A stretch of 64,000 nucleotides of DNA. Source: Stentor coeruleus (Eukaryota; Ciliophora; Heterotrichea; Heterotrichida; Stentoridae). Shown piece after piece: positions 38,701-50,295 of this stretch. The position numbers and the translations under genes were made by a program. The stretch lies in contig MPUH01000211.1 in NCBI GenBank assembly GCA_001970955.1, positions 16,841 through 80,840 of the forward strand, in the 5' to 3' direction. Each line of letters starts with the position of its first letter. Position 1 is the stretch's first letter. Below the pieces are notes generated by a model that saw nothing but the letters and a program-made list of their open reading frames with translations, was not told the origin of the DNA and searched no databases.

Positions 38701-41631
38701 CTAGTATATATTCATTATCTCACAAGCGGTTTTAGCATGGAGCAATTGTGATTGCAAAACTTCAATTTCCATTTTCGAATGCTTGTCTAAAAAATTCACC
38801 CTCTCCTCAAACTCACTTGTAGTTTTTACATGTTCATCCTTTAGCCCAACAATTTCTTCTTCAATCCTCCTAAGCTTTTCCCTCATCATCATATTTTTCT
38901 CTTTTTCCTTCTGTAAATCATTATTCGCTTTATCAAGAAGCTCTTTATGTTTTTTTTTAATCAAAAATCCATCATCTGTATTTTTATCACTTTTTTTCCC
39001 TTTACCTTTATTCCTTGAATCCCCCTGAGGACTTTTATTCCTATATTTCTCTAAAAATTCTTTCATCTCATTATTATGTTTATTTTCAAGTTCCCTTTTA
39101 AGTTTTTCTAATGAAACTTGATGATTGCATTGGAGTTTTGTGATTTCTTTTTTGATTTCAGCTTGTAAAGAATCAAATGATTCAGAGTTTTTTTTTAAAG
39201 AGTTTTCTAGTAATTTTTTCTCTTTCTCAGAATTAGCTATTTTTTCATGTAATTCTATGATTTTTTTCTTGTATTTTTCAAGCTCTTCACTTATGGATTT
39301 TTGTTGTTTTTTGGCGAATTGAAGGTAGTTTTTCATTTCGTTGATTATTATGTCTTGGTTTTGAAGCTTTTCCTGATAATGCAAAGATGTTAAGTTTGTG
39401 TTTTTACTAGTATTTTCTTCGAAATTTTGTATTTTTTTTATCCACCCATCATTAATTTCGTCGTTTATGGCCTGATAGCGTATTTCCATTTGTTTACGCA
39501 TATTGTTGTTACTATCTAAAAATCTAAATAAAAGGTCTTGTATTGCTGAACTGTTATCTTTTTTAATTTCTTGTATAATTTCGATAATAAAAGTTTTTAT
39601 TTTTTTTAATTTTGACTTAAGTTCGTTTGTTTCGTTTTTTAGCTTTGATAATATTTCGTATTTTAAATAATTCCTTTTATTAAGACTATCGATTTTTTTT
39701 ATCAGTTCATTAGAAGTAATCCTTTCATTTGTAATTTCCTTATCATATTCAATGATTTTATATTTCAACTGAGAAATTTCGTTATCCTTATTTTTTGCTA
39801 TATTTTTCAGTTCCTTAAGTTTTCTTTGAGATTCGCTATTGTCATTCATAGCTTGACTGAACTTTTTTTCCATTTGTCCAAGTTGATTTTTCCAATCATC
39901 GTCTAAACTTTCCATATTTTCAGACTTAATTTTAATTTTTTCCAGTTGTGACCGGCATATTATCAGGTGGTTTTCAATATCATTTTTACTACTCACCACA
40001 ACATCTAATTGCGTTTTTGTTTCTTGGAATTTGCTATTCAAAAGCGCGGTTTTAGCTTTCTCACTCTGCAAATCCATACCTAAAGATGTCATTTTCATTT
40101 GAAAATCAATAATTTTCTTATTCAATTCTTCAATATCTTGATCTTTTTGAGTCAATATCTCCTTATAATCAGCTATAAACCCAATGGCGACCTGGTTTTT
40201 TCCCTCATTCCGTAAATGTTTTTTAATTTCCTCATTTTCCATTAAAAGCTCTCTAACCCTTATCCTCTCTTTTTCTAATATGCTTTCCACAATCGCCCTT
40301 TCTTCAACAATTTTATTAAACTTTTTTTCAAAGTCTTCTGTTTGACTAGCAAATTTCTCACAATTCCTCATAATTTTTTCTTTTTCTTTATTTAAATCCT
40401 CATATTCTGCTCTAGTCACATAATCTTTAGCCCTTTCTTCTAACATCCCTCTAATCTCTATATCCCGACCAATCATCCTACCCTGAAAAGCATCTTTTTG
40501 TATATCTTCAACACGTTCTTCTAATAATTTTTGATACTGATTTTGTAATGATAAAATCTGTATCTGATACTTTTTCTGTATATCATTACATTTACTCTCA
40601 TATTCAGCCTTTATTTTATTTAAACTCTCAGGATTATTATAAATTTTTCGATTATCATCAATAATTTGCTTTTGATTTTTAACTTCTTGGTCTAAAGTTT
40701 CAATAATCTGTTTTTGCTCTATGATTTTTTTTTTAAACATTTTACTTCGGGTTTTGTATTTTTCTTTTAAAAGATTTAAAGCTTCGTTTGTTGATTTTTG
40801 ATCCGCTGAAAGAATAGTTTTTAGTTGGTTTTGATAGTTTTTAGATTTTTTTTGTAGGGTGTTATATGATTGTTCTAATTCTTGGATTTTAGCATTTAGG
40901 TGAGAAATTTCTTGTTTGGATTTATGGTAGAGTTCATGAATGTTTTCTTGGGTTTTTGTGTTGTGGGTGAAGCTTTTAAGATTTTTGATTTCGTTTTCGA
41001 GGGTTTTGTTGTAATTACGTTCTTTTTCTAGTAAAAAATTCTGGTATTCAATTTGTTCTTGTTGGGAGCTTTCAAAATTTGTATGTAAGGGACTTTTATT
41101 TATGGGTTCATTATTTTTTCCTATCGCAGGATCTGAGAAGTCAGGTTTTAAATAGAAATTTTTGTCTTTACTTTTAAGATTTTCTCTTTCCATGAATTTT
41201 GTATATTGTTCTTGTTTTTTAGAAATATCCTCAGCTTTTTTCATACTGATTTCAAGTGAAGATTTTTCTATTTCAAGCTTTGAAACTAAAGCTTTTTGTG
41301 AAGCCAGTTCTTTTTGTAATTGGTTTATAGTAAACTCGCTTTCTTTTAACATAGTTTCTTCAAAAAGTTCTCTTAGTCTATGATTAGCGTATTTTTCACT
41401 AACTTTATTCCCTTGCATTGTAAGAAGTGCTTCATCTGTTTGAGCTATTTCATAGAATTTATATGCAAACGCGGTTATTGACTCGATTCTTTGTTCATAG
41501 GTTTCTTTGAGGTAGTTAAGTTTTTCTTCGTACTCGCTAAGATTTGATAATTTGATAGCCCCAGTTTTAGTTTTATGGCTTTCTAAATCTTTTAACTCAA
41601 GTCTTTTCTTAGCATTAAAGCTTAAATCCAT
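38701..41631 (-). CDS. Large coiled-coil protein (976 residues)
   Basis: From about residue 20 to 950 the product is coiled coil with brief breaks, for example near 165-185 (Pro/Asn) and 865-885 (SPQGDSRNKGKGKKSDKN). Composition is Lys/Glu/Asn/Leu-rich and no globular domain stands out. It resembles ciliate basal-body, rootlet or transition-zone scaffold proteins in style only. The gene is long, intronless and complete, with codon use like its neighbours. Confidence 0.8.
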   Translation of the reverse strand: MDLSFNAKKRLELKDLESHKTKTGAIKLSNLSEYEEKLNYLKETYEQRIESITAFAYKFYEIAQTDEALLTMQGNKVSEKYANHRLRELFEETMLKESEFTINQLQKELASQKALVSKLEIEKSSLEISMKKAEDISKKQEQYTKFMERENLKSKDKNFYLKPDFSDPAIGKNNEPINKSPLHTNFESSQQEQIEYQNFLLEKERNYNKTLENEIKNLKSFTHNTKTQENIHELYHKSKQEISHLNAKIQELEQSYNTLQKKSKNYQNQLKTILSADQKSTNEALNLLKEKYKTRSKMFKKKIIEQKQIIETLDQEVKNQKQIIDDNRKIYNNPESLNKIKAEYESKCNDIQKKYQIQILSLQNQYQKLLEERVEDIQKDAFQGRMIGRDIEIRGMLEERAKDYVTRAEYEDLNKEKEKIMRNCEKFASQTEDFEKKFNKIVEERAIVESILEKERIRVRELLMENEEIKKHLRNEGKNQVAIGFIADYKEILTQKDQDIEELNKKIIDFQMKMTSLGMDLQSEKAKTALLNSKFQETKTQLDVVVSSKNDIENHLIICRSQLEKIKIKSENMESLDDDWKNQLGQMEKKFSQAMNDNSESQRKLKELKNIAKNKDNEISQLKYKIIEYDKEITNERITSNELIKKIDSLNKRNYLKYEILSKLKNETNELKSKLKKIKTFIIEIIQEIKKDNSSAIQDLLFRFLDSNNNMRKQMEIRYQAINDEINDGWIKKIQNFEENTSKNTNLTSLHYQEKLQNQDIIINEMKNYLQFAKKQQKSISEELEKYKKKIIELHEKIANSEKEKKLLENSLKKNSESFDSLQAEIKKEITKLQCNHQVSLEKLKRELENKHNNEMKEFLEKYRNKSPQGDSRNKGKGKKSDKNTDDGFLIKKKHKELLDKANNDLQKEKEKNMMMREKLRRIEEEIVGLKDEHVKTTSEFEERVNFLDKHSKMEIEVLQSQLLHAKTACEIMNIY

Positions 41632-41885
41632 ATTTATTTGTTATAAAGGTAATACAACTTTTGTTAAACCATAAACTTTTAAACTCAATATAATCTCAAT
41701 TTACATTTTATCATACTCATCCCACCAAATACTTCAAAACACAATTTAAAAATATAAATTGCATACAATACCATAAAACTCTAATTAAAAAACCCAATTT
41801 CAAACGCAAAATCTATTCAAAAAAACTAATCCATATAACCTCAATCTAGAACATTTACAATATACAATGCGCTAATTTTATATAT

Positions 41886-42749
41886 TTACAAAGACTGAAT
41901 TAAAAGTCTTGGGTGGAACCAACTCTTTTCTCCAAACCAAGCCACACTTTGATTTTGCTTAATATTCAAACGGAATTCTTTAGTCGTTTCCCCAGACATC
42001 GATATTTTCATATGAAAAATACATAAACAAAAAACCAATGCTGTCAAAAACGTTATACTCAAAGCCAAAACTACAGCGACTGCCATTAAAAATGTATCAT
42101 TTTTTACCACTAAATAAACCTTACATGAACGTGAACTTCTTCCAGTATCCCCATCATAAAATATAAACAAAATAACCCCAGCAATATTCATCCCTCCAAG
42201 TAAAGTTAAAGAAATGACCATGCCAATAAAGTATTTATAATTATTTTTCCCAATACAAGCATTGACAAATGGGCAATGATGATCAAAAACCTCAACACAA
42301 TTATCGCATTTTCTACAATGATTTGACCTTGCTGGCCTATAAATCTGACAAGTTTTACAGAATTTTTTTTTGTCAGTCCCTTCGGATGTAAAAATATCAG
42401 GAATTTCTCCAATTGCTTGAAAAACTTCTTTACGTGGGATGATCCCTGGGTCGGTTATCATGGTAAGGAACATAAGAAAGTGAGCTATGATAAATAGTTG
42501 TAAGGATATCATTGGGATTATATAGCTTACTTCATACCATAAATAAGGGCAAATGAATAAGACAAAAATGATCTCGAGGGTCACCAGTATGAATAGGGTG
42601 ATAGAAAAAGGTTTTAGGTCCTCTTTAGGACCGATCATTATTCGTCCACTAAATAGGAATCGATTCTTCCCAGGCCAGATTTCGTAAATTCTCTTTACTG
42701 ACGTCACTCCAAGATTTATTCCTTTAGATGTATCCATTATAGGAGCCAT
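41886..42749 (-). CDS. DHHC palmitoyltransferase
   Basis: The 287-residue product has four hydrophobic segments (two near 50-105, two near 170-240) flanking the DHHC cysteine-rich domain: FCKTCQIYRPARSNHCRKCD and CVEVFDHHCPFVNACIGKNN. The DPG motif (TDPGIIPR) and a TTxE-like TTKE motif are present as in the ERF2/ZDHHC9-14-18 group. The Cys of DHHC takes the acyl chain from CoA and passes it to protein cysteines, at Golgi or plasma membrane. Several neighbouring genes encode proteins with acylation-type N-termini. Confidence 0.95.
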   Translation of the reverse strand: MAPIMDTSKGINLGVTSVKRIYEIWPGKNRFLFSGRIMIGPKEDLKPFSITLFILVTLEIIFVLFICPYLWYEVSYIIPMISLQLFIIAHFLMFLTMITDPGIIPRKEVFQAIGEIPDIFTSEGTDKKKFCKTCQIYRPARSNHCRKCDNCVEVFDHHCPFVNACIGKNNYKYFIGMVISLTLLGGMNIAGVILFIFYDGDTGRSSRSCKVYLVVKNDTFLMAVAVVLALSITFLTALVFCLCIFHMKISMSGETTKEFRLNIKQNQSVAWFGEKSWFHPRLLIQSL

Positions 42750-45043
42750 ATTCTTATAAGTAATATTTTAAAAGATTGCTGTTAGATGGGGATGAATATG
42801 AATAGGATTAGTATGTTATTAGGATTATATTATTTGGTTTATTGTAATAATTATGGGTATATTAAAGGTAGAGATAATTATGAGAGTTTAAATTGCTATT
42901 TTCTTTTCATATTTAGGGTTAAGAGTTTTTGTATAATGATTGATGTTGGAGATAAGAAGTTTTGGAATTTGGGTTTGGAAAGTTTTAGATAGGGATGAAG
43001 ATGGTTTAGTTTTAGTGTTGGATAATAGATTTATGAATATTATAGTAAGGTTTATTGGGAAATATAGAAATTTATTGATTTTTTTAGGAGATGAGGTTTT
43101 GTTGTAAGGGAAATTTGATAGGATTTTTTTTTGTTTTGGGGATAAGGAAACTTTTTGGGTATATTTGATATGGGTTTTAGGATAGAAAATTTTAGAAGGT
43201 GATAAAAGAGAGAGATGGATAGAATATGGTGATAAAGAGGTAGGATTTTATGGAAAATTTTCGGTTATTGGAGAGATTTGGAAGAAGTGGCTGTTGAGGG
43301 TGTATGATGCGAATTTTATGATTTTTTTTATATTGTTATTGAATGGAGATTATAGGATTATTAAAGGGTTTACTAATGAAAGTTTGTGTATATTTTATAT
43401 ACATAGTTATGATCTCTTTATTGTTTAGTTAGTCTTTTATTTATATACGGCATTGCATAATAAACAATGGAATTGCTTGTAAAAATATAATATATGAGTT
43501 TGCGATTTGAATTTTTATTTTCATAATCTTGAAGATAAGTATCTAATATAGATGCCACGATAAGAAAAAACATAAAAATAAGGTTAGATAATGATTTTGG
43601 TTTTTATTCCTATAGACTAAAAATAAAAAAGATTAGATATATCAATAAATTTTTTTTGATTATCTTTAGTTGTAAGAAGTTTTTCTTTTTTTATCTAACT
43701 TTATTGTCAACAAAATCTTAAGCAGTTTGACTAATATAAAAACTTGATAAAAGCATTCAATTACCATAAATGACTCAAATAGTGTAGAAAAAGTTTAATC
43801 AAAAACCAGTAAAAAATATCAGATATTTCAAATGGTTTAGTTGCAAAAACTTCAGCCTGAAAAGGTTTGACTTTATAAAATTTTAGTATTTGATTAGATT
43901 GATATTTTATATATTAAATATTTTTTTTTTCTATACTGATATAATAAGTATATATAATTTAACTTAAAAGGCACTGTCCTTGTAGATTCCATAGTTTTTA
44001 ATTTTTGGTTTAATTCTTGTCTACCACTTGATTTATTTTATTCTTAAAATCAGCTAATTCTTAAACTATTAATACCATTTCTCATTTAAAATATAATTTT
44101 TCCTGTTTAATGCAACTATTGAGAGCTATTTTAAATGTATTTTAAACACGATAATTAATTAAAAAGAGAAGCTTTTTTTCACTAAATTTATGTCTTAATA
44201 TTTTTATCAATCAAATTCATCCTAAAATATAAAATTATTAGTCTATAATTTGATTAAAAGCAACAATCTATCATATTTCCGCCACAAATCTTGCATTAAA
44301 AAATAACATAACCCTATATATTCTATAGAAAAAGCTTATATTTTCCATAATTATTAGCTTATCAAACCATTTATTTATTTTAAGGTATAACATTTAGAAT
44401 TTTATTTTAATTGGTCTATATGTTCATTATATCATCTTATATTTTGAAGTTTCTTAAATAATTATGCGTTTATTTTTCATTAATTCTATAGATTTACAAG
44501 GTTATTCTAGGTAACTAAAAATAAAAAAAAAAGACTTAAAAAGCATTTTACTTTATATTTAATGCAAATATTACTTATAATACTTATTCATACTTTAAGC
44601 ATAATATGTGAATCTTATAGTAATTTCTATATACAAACTACTGATTAGATATTTTTTCACTGTATATTATTATTATTATTAGCATGAGTTTTTTAAGTTT
44701 ATATATAAAAATTGGTATAAAAATATACTCATAATTTTCTTATATCATCAAATCAAACTAATTGTATAAAAGCCCAAGATACTTATACTCTAATATATGA
44801 ATTTTAATAGATATTGAAATAATTTAAACGAAATCTTAGATTATTTTATTGCATGCTACCTCCATTATTATCATTTTTATTAAGCATGTTCTTTTAAGTT
44901 TGATTAGTATATATTGTTTGATGGCCTTTAGGTTTTATTATATATTGCTAGAGAAGATTATTTTAGTAAGAAAATTTATTATAATATTCATATACTACTG
45001 ATTATTCAAGATGAAAAAGCTTTAATCAATTGAAATTTGTAAT
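42750..45043. other. Gene-poor region
   Basis: The left 600 bp are rich in G and poor in C on the plus strand (5' flank of the DHHC gene). A 68-codon plus frame there (42786-42992) looks like a by-product of that composition. The rest is very AT-rich, with T and A tracts. A few protein-like fragments near 43790-43890 are too weak to call. I see nothing firm. Confidence 0.5.
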
Positions 45044-45277
45044 ATGGAAAAGTTTGAACCATTTGTTTTTAGAGTCACTTCAAATCAGCAGGCTAGACTT
45101 AATATGATTCAAAACAACTGCAGTGAAGTGAAAGCAAACCTAAATTCTATTGACATAGAAATTTTTAGTGCTTCAAAAATAAACATCTGCGAAATCTGTA
45201 TGGAAAATTTCCAAAGCCAAACTCAGCTTAAAGTCCATCAAGAATCTATATTTTGCTTGAGAAGACTCATAATTTAG
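45044..45277 (+). CDS. Small putative zinc-finger protein
   Basis: The 77-residue product has one finger-like motif CEICMENFQSQTQLKVHQ followed by ESIFC, i.e. C-x2-C-x12-H-x5-C, a C2HC variant of the C2H2 pattern. The N-terminal half (MEKFEPFVFRVTSNQQARLN) is helical. A single finger of this kind could bind nucleic acid or protein. The gene is isolated in a 4.4-kb gene-poor stretch and could also be one exon or a remnant. Confidence 0.45.
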   Translation: MEKFEPFVFRVTSNQQARLNMIQNNCSEVKANLNSIDIEIFSASKINICEICMENFQSQTQLKVHQESIFCLRRLII

Positions 45278-47148
45278 CTTTAATTCAAATGATTTCTCAA
45301 ATAAAATAATATTTCTTAACTAAATAGCAACTATGTCTCATCATATCTCTTGCTTTACCCATAGGATTCTCATTCTAATTTTACATCGATTCAAAAAAGT
45401 GGAAATCTTACCAATCCACATATGAGGAAATTTAAGTAATATTTCAGTGATTATAAAGTCTTAATCGTATTAGCTGAGTGAATTTTAAAAAATTAACCAA
45501 TTTTTTTTTCCTATACTATAATTATTTCCAAATTGTATTCAAAGATAATAATTTCGATTTTTTATCTATGTTATTAGAGAGATTTGATTTGTATAGCTAA
45601 TTATAAAGAAATCCCAAAGCAGAGCTTTGGGCGATTAGGTCTATGATCATTTGACTTCCATTTTTTTGTTATAGCTTATATAAGAAAAAACTGTATTATA
45701 CTGGATTGGTAGTTTTTCAATTAGACTTTAGATTCTTTTAAATGTTGGTAATTAATAATAGTTATGAGTTTTTTTATATGGTAAAAAATCATTAGTTGAA
45801 AGAAGTTATATTATATATTATTGAATGAAAAAAGCTTATATTTTGCAGGTTTATATACGGATTTTATATATTTTTGTAATTTTTGATATACGGGATAATA
45901 CTAATACAATCTACCAAAATTTATTGCTTTACTTATTGTTGTAAGGCTAAAGTTGATAAATTTTTCTTTAGAAGTATGTGATAATATATAAAATTAAATA
46001 TGTTTTATTATAAGACTCGATTTGGTGATATTTTTATAAGTATTTTAAAATCTTTTGATGCGGATTTTAGGGTATAGGATTTAAAGGGTTTTAATTAGAA
46101 TTAGGATAATATATGCAGTTATAAAGGTTATTTTTTAGATTAAGATAATATGGGTAAAATGATAAAATAATAAAGTGCGTAATTTAGAATGAATTTGTGA
46201 TTTTAAATTTTATGCCAGTTATTTTTTTTTTATGTTGTGGTTGTATGATAAAACTTTTTTTATATGGCGAAGAACTAAGATTATGCTAGATATGATATCT
46301 TCAATATTAATTATACCAAATATATTATTCTTTTTATAGGTTCTTTAATGATTTAAAGAAGTAAAAATGATATATATTGATTTTAGTAGATAATTAATTT
46401 TATTTTTTAAGGAAATATACTCAAAAGCTTGTCTTGACTTATTTTTGTGGTGCTTTTATAATTATTTTCATCATAATCAAATGTGTTTTTTAGATATTTG
46501 TTCTTGATATTAAAAAGTATATTATAACAACATAATCTACTTTATAAATAAAATTTTAATATATCTTTTGCTTGATTATTATTTGACTATTTAAATTATT
46601 CAATTTTCTTGTCTACTTCTAAAAACCAAATTGCAGGTAAACATAAATTATTAGTAAAATTATAATGTCTTATTGTTTTATATCCTATAATATTAGTTTA
46701 AGTACAGTAAAAACTGTTAAAATTTTCTGCACTCTAAGTTGGCTAAGCTCTTTATTTTGGCGAAAGCCGAAAGTCCCGAGATCTTTTCTTAAATAATGGG
46801 TATTATAAATTAACATAAAAAACTCAATATTGGAAACTTAAAAAACTAAAATTTTAAACAAAGATTATCCAGAGACTATAGAAATATACTATAACCCAAA
46901 CGAAGATGCTCATAAAACAAACTTTCTCCTTCAAGGTTTATTAAATTAAAAACGAACTTAAAGGTAAATTTAACAAAATATACCCACAAATAATAAAATA
47001 ACTCAAAAATTATTATCATATTTCTAAAATCAAATTCCACTTCAAAGGAAAAAATACAAAAATCACATCAACTTTCACAACTTTAACAATTACTATAAAA
47101 ACTTCCTAAAATCCATATAATTTCTAATTCTAAGCATCAAAAACTCTT
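45278..47148. other. Gene-poor region with two short hairpins
   Basis: Very AT-rich. A perfect 8-bp stem CCCAAAGC/GCTTTGGG with AGA loop lies at 45613-45631, and a short GGC-GAAA-GCC stem lies near 46760. Neither has other RNA-gene features that I can see. The right end is rich in C, the 3' flank of the next minus-strand gene. Confidence 0.45.
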
Positions 47149-47793
47149 TTATTCTTTAATATATAACCCTTTAGCCCATTCACTAATACTATTCAAAGTT
47201 CCCATGCTAATACCATGATCAAGACCATCTTCTGAATATAGTTTATATTTAACATCAACAAGGACATTAATAAAACTTTCTTTTGCCATATTAAAAGGAA
47301 CCATTCCATCATTTTTACCATGATAAAGCATTATTGGGGTATTTGCTAATGATTTTTTAATTGTATAATTCATTGCATAACATGATACTCCAATAATAGC
47401 ATGTAAAGGTATGTCAATATGTACTAAACCTGTATATAAAGATAATGCTCCACCTTGTGAAAAACCTCCTAAATAAATTTCTTTTGTGGATTTTCTTTGG
47501 TCTTGGATTTCAGATGAGACTCTATCTGCGCTTTCGATAACTTCAGGGTTCATTTCCCTTTTATCTATAGAAATTATATCATACCATGAGTTCATTTTCA
47601 TGCCATAATTTAAAGTTACAGGTCGACTTGGAGCTGTTAATAAGACGATTTTACAATCTTCAAGCAATGGATTCATTTGGAAGAGAGGGAGAAATCCTTC
47701 AGCAGAATCACCAAGTCCATGTAACCAGATAAGTGTCCGTTTATGAACTTTTGGATTCAAAATGATATCCTTTCCTCTTCTAAGGACTTCCAT
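47149..47793 (-). CDS. Acyl-protein thioesterase (APT1/LYPLA-like), active-site complete
   Basis: I use the ATG at 47793 (MEVLRRGKDIILNPKVHKRT), which aligns with the start of the neighbouring paralog; an ATG 18 bp upstream is also possible. The 214-residue alpha/beta hydrolase has IWLHGLGDSAEGFLPLF (oxyanion region), the nucleophile elbow GGFSQGGALSLYTGL, Asp in YHGKNDGMVPF, and His in GLDHGISM. APT enzymes remove palmitate from protein cysteines in the cytosol. It is a tandem paralog of the gene 88 bp away. Confidence 0.93.
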   Translation of the reverse strand: MEVLRRGKDIILNPKVHKRTLIWLHGLGDSAEGFLPLFQMNPLLEDCKIVLLTAPSRPVTLNYGMKMNSWYDIISIDKREMNPEVIESADRVSSEIQDQRKSTKEIYLGGFSQGGALSLYTGLVHIDIPLHAIIGVSCYAMNYTIKKSLANTPIMLYHGKNDGMVPFNMAKESFINVLVDVKYKLYSEDGLDHGISMGTLNSISEWAKGLYIKE

Positions 47794-47881
47794 TTTATTA
47801 TAAAAATTCACTAGTTTGTATAATAAAAGTTAGATTTTTATATTAAATATAGTTTTTTTTTTTTTGGGATATTTAGTTTAG

Positions 47882-48523
47882 TTAATCTATATAGTATTTT
47901 TTTCCCCAATCACTTATACCATTTAAAGTTTTCATACTAATCCCATGGTCTAAATCTTTTTCTACTGTGAAATTGTAAGGAATTCCTACAAGGGTTTTTT
48001 CGAAACTTTGCTTTGCTGATTTAAGAGGTATCATCCTATCTGCAGTTCCATGATAAAGATAAACTGGGGTTTCTTTAAGTGAATCTTTTATATTAAAGTT
48101 TAAAGCATAGCATGAAACACCGATTATGCCTCTAACTGGACTATTTAATATTGAAAGACCTGTATAGAGAGATAGAGCTGCTCCTAAATATACTCCACCA
48201 AGGTAGACTTCTTTTGAGTATTTTTGTTGTTCGGAAACTTCAGCTGCTAATTTCTCTGCACCGGTTTGAATTTCTTCAGTTATTTCAAGGTTTTCTATAG
48301 ATGAAAAATTGTACCATGCATTCATTTCAGCTCCTTTGTAAAGAGATATTGGGCGGCTTGAAGCTGTTAAAAGGACAATTTTACAATGCTCGAATATTTT
48401 GTGCTCTTTAAATATAGGCAGAAAACCTTGGGCTGAATCTCCAAGCCCATGTAACCAGACTAAAGTTCTTTTATGAATTATTGGGTTCATGATGATATCT
48501 TTTCCTCTTCTTAGAATTTCCAT
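47882..48523 (-). CDS. APT-like thioesterase paralog lacking the catalytic serine
   Basis: This 213-residue paralog aligns with its neighbour over its whole length, including LVWLHGLGDSAQGFLPIF, Asp162 in YHGTADRMIPL and His193 in DLDHGISM. The nucleophile elbow reads GGVYLGAALSLY instead of GGFSQGGALSLY. Ser is replaced by Tyr112 (codon TAT at 48190-48188) and the following Gln-Gly-Gly by Leu-Gly-Ala. It should not form the acyl-enzyme and is probably a pseudoenzyme that may bind acylated proteins or regulate its partner. The frame is intact with no sign of decay. Confidence 0.9.
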   Translation of the reverse strand: MEILRRGKDIIMNPIIHKRTLVWLHGLGDSAQGFLPIFKEHKIFEHCKIVLLTASSRPISLYKGAEMNAWYNFSSIENLEITEEIQTGAEKLAAEVSEQQKYSKEVYLGGVYLGAALSLYTGLSILNSPVRGIIGVSCYALNFNIKDSLKETPVYLYHGTADRMIPLKSAKQSFEKTLVGIPYNFTVEKDLDHGISMKTLNGISDWGKKYYID

Positions 48524-49543
48524 TATATTAGAAAACTAAAATCAATTTTTTTTTATGATTTATAAAATCTTATAAATCATCATAAGAAGAATGTATAATC
48601 TTGATAATTTATAGAATACCTTTAGGGTTATTGTATAAAGTTAATTTAAATAAATTGTATAAATTAATTTTAGATATGGGAATGGAATAATATAAAATAA
48701 TAGCTAAATAGTCTTGATATCAATAAATTTATAATTCAGTGTGTTATAAGGGAAGAGTGAAAAGGAAAATTTCAAGCTAGAATAAGTCAAAAAAAATATA
48801 ATTTATTTTGGTAATTCATAAATTTTCCCCTAAGAAATCCACTTATGAGACTATTATTTTTCAGTTTACTAGAATTCAAAATCATTACAATTATAAATAA
48901 TTTTTGATAGAAATAACTTATCTCGATATAAAATATCCAAGAAAAATATTCTTTTTTAGTTTTAATTAACTAATAAAACTAATATTTTATTTATTATATC
49001 AAACTCAATAATACCAAATTTTTATTTAGTCTAATATTTATTATATCAAACTCAATAATACCAAATTTTTATTTAGTCTAAAACTCTTTTCAAATACTTT
49101 AAATATTTTAATAAGTTTCTCATTTCTTATTCCTTAACTCTTGCCCCTCATTAAGCATCTCACAATATCCCCACTAATATTGAATGACCAAAATCATAAT
49201 ATGCTTTTTAAAGATAAACTTATTTTTTTTCAAAATTAAGCATATATAATTCATTTAAATCCCTAATACTTAGCATAATCATTTTTAAACATTTCTTATA
49301 ACTTTCCTCTCATTTTGATATTAATACTACTTATAAAATACTAATTTCTCCAAATCCAAAAATCTTATATCCTACTTAATATCCCTCAATTCTACCTTAA
49401 TATATTTTATCTCCCACCTCAAGCCTACTTCATTACCCTCATATATTCCAATTACTTTTTCAACCATCCCATCAACAGCAAAAAGTTTTATGTGATAAAC
49501 TCATCACAATCTCTTAGACCAAATTTAGAATAAGCAAGATTAT
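48524..49543. other. Intergenic with a 47-bp tandem repeat
   Basis: AT-rich, becoming rich in C toward 49400 (3' flank of a minus-strand gene). It contains two copies of a 47-bp unit at 48990-49083. No gene is seen. Confidence 0.55.
48990..49083. repeat. Two copies of a 47-bp unit
   Basis: TTTATTATATCAAACTCAAT begins at 48990 and again at 49037. The two 47-bp copies are essentially identical and no N lies between them, so this may be a real recent duplication. Confidence 0.75.
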
Positions 49544-50254
49544 CTAATAAGGACGTCTTGCTTGTAAAACTAAGTTGCCATAACTTGCCAAACTTTTATC
49601 ATTCCCTTTAAAAGTTTCAGTTCTTACCCTATTTCCTTCATCACTTCCATACAATTCTCCAGTTATAGGATTATAAGGACTACTACGATAATTTTTCGAA
49701 TGTCTCATTTCTGGCTTAGGTTCACTAAAAGTTCTCACATCATCAATCTCAGTTCCAATCTGTTTTTTAACCCGTGATTGAAGTTCAAGCATATCCCTAT
49801 AATCTTTTATTTTCTGTCTAGCATAATTCTTTTTCCTTTCTTCTTCATCACGATATTGTTGCATCTCATATTGACTTATAGCTAATATTTGATCCTTTTC
49901 ATATTTTTCCTCAGCTTTTTTTTGATTTTTAAAATTTATCTGATTTAAAAGCTCTTGAGCATATGCTCTTCTTGGATCTTCCATTCTTACAGATGCTCTT
50001 GGAATATTTTCTTTAATCGCAGCTCCATAATCTTCATAAACATACTCTTCTTCAATTGGACTTGGATAATCTTTTATGAATTTAGATGCCGGTTGGACAT
50101 ACGGGTTAATCTGAGCCGGGTTTTCATCGCTAAATTTAAAAGTCTGTTGGTTTTTATAAGCATTAAACATCCTTTTACCATCACGAGAAAACTCTCCAGG
50201 TTTAACATATCCTGAACCCTCTTGTCCGCTAATAATATCTCTTCTTTCATTCAT
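49544..50254 (-). CDS. Coiled-coil protein, possible ciliary
   Basis: The 236-residue product has a disordered N-terminal third, then a charged helix (about 95-170) with RRAYAQELLNQINFKNQKKA and KKNYARQKIKDYRDMLEL, then a Tyr/Arg-rich tail with SPYNPITGELYG. The combination of a YAxELxxQI helix and an NPITG-type tail occurs in several centrosome/cilium proteins, but I cannot fix the family. Its ATG lies 41 bp from the stop of the next gene on the same strand. Confidence 0.65.
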   Translation of the reverse strand: MNERRDIISGQEGSGYVKPGEFSRDGKRMFNAYKNQQTFKFSDENPAQINPYVQPASKFIKDYPSPIEEEYVYEDYGAAIKENIPRASVRMEDPRRAYAQELLNQINFKNQKKAEEKYEKDQILAISQYEMQQYRDEEERKKNYARQKIKDYRDMLELQSRVKKQIGTEIDDVRTFSEPKPEMRHSKNYRSSPYNPITGELYGSDEGNRVRTETFKGNDKSLASYGNLVLQARRPY

Positions 50255-50295
50255 ATTTCAAATTTTTATATAAACCATGCATCTAATCCTATTAA

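Noticed and set aside
42786-42992. 68-codon plus-strand frame after the DHHC gene
   Set aside because: It follows the C-poor composition of the flank, has no recognisable feature, and overlaps the expected promoter of the minus-strand gene.
43790-43890. Protein-like plus-strand fragment (KKFNQKPVKNIRYFKWF)
   Set aside because: It is too short and isolated, with stops on both sides and no second supporting segment nearby.
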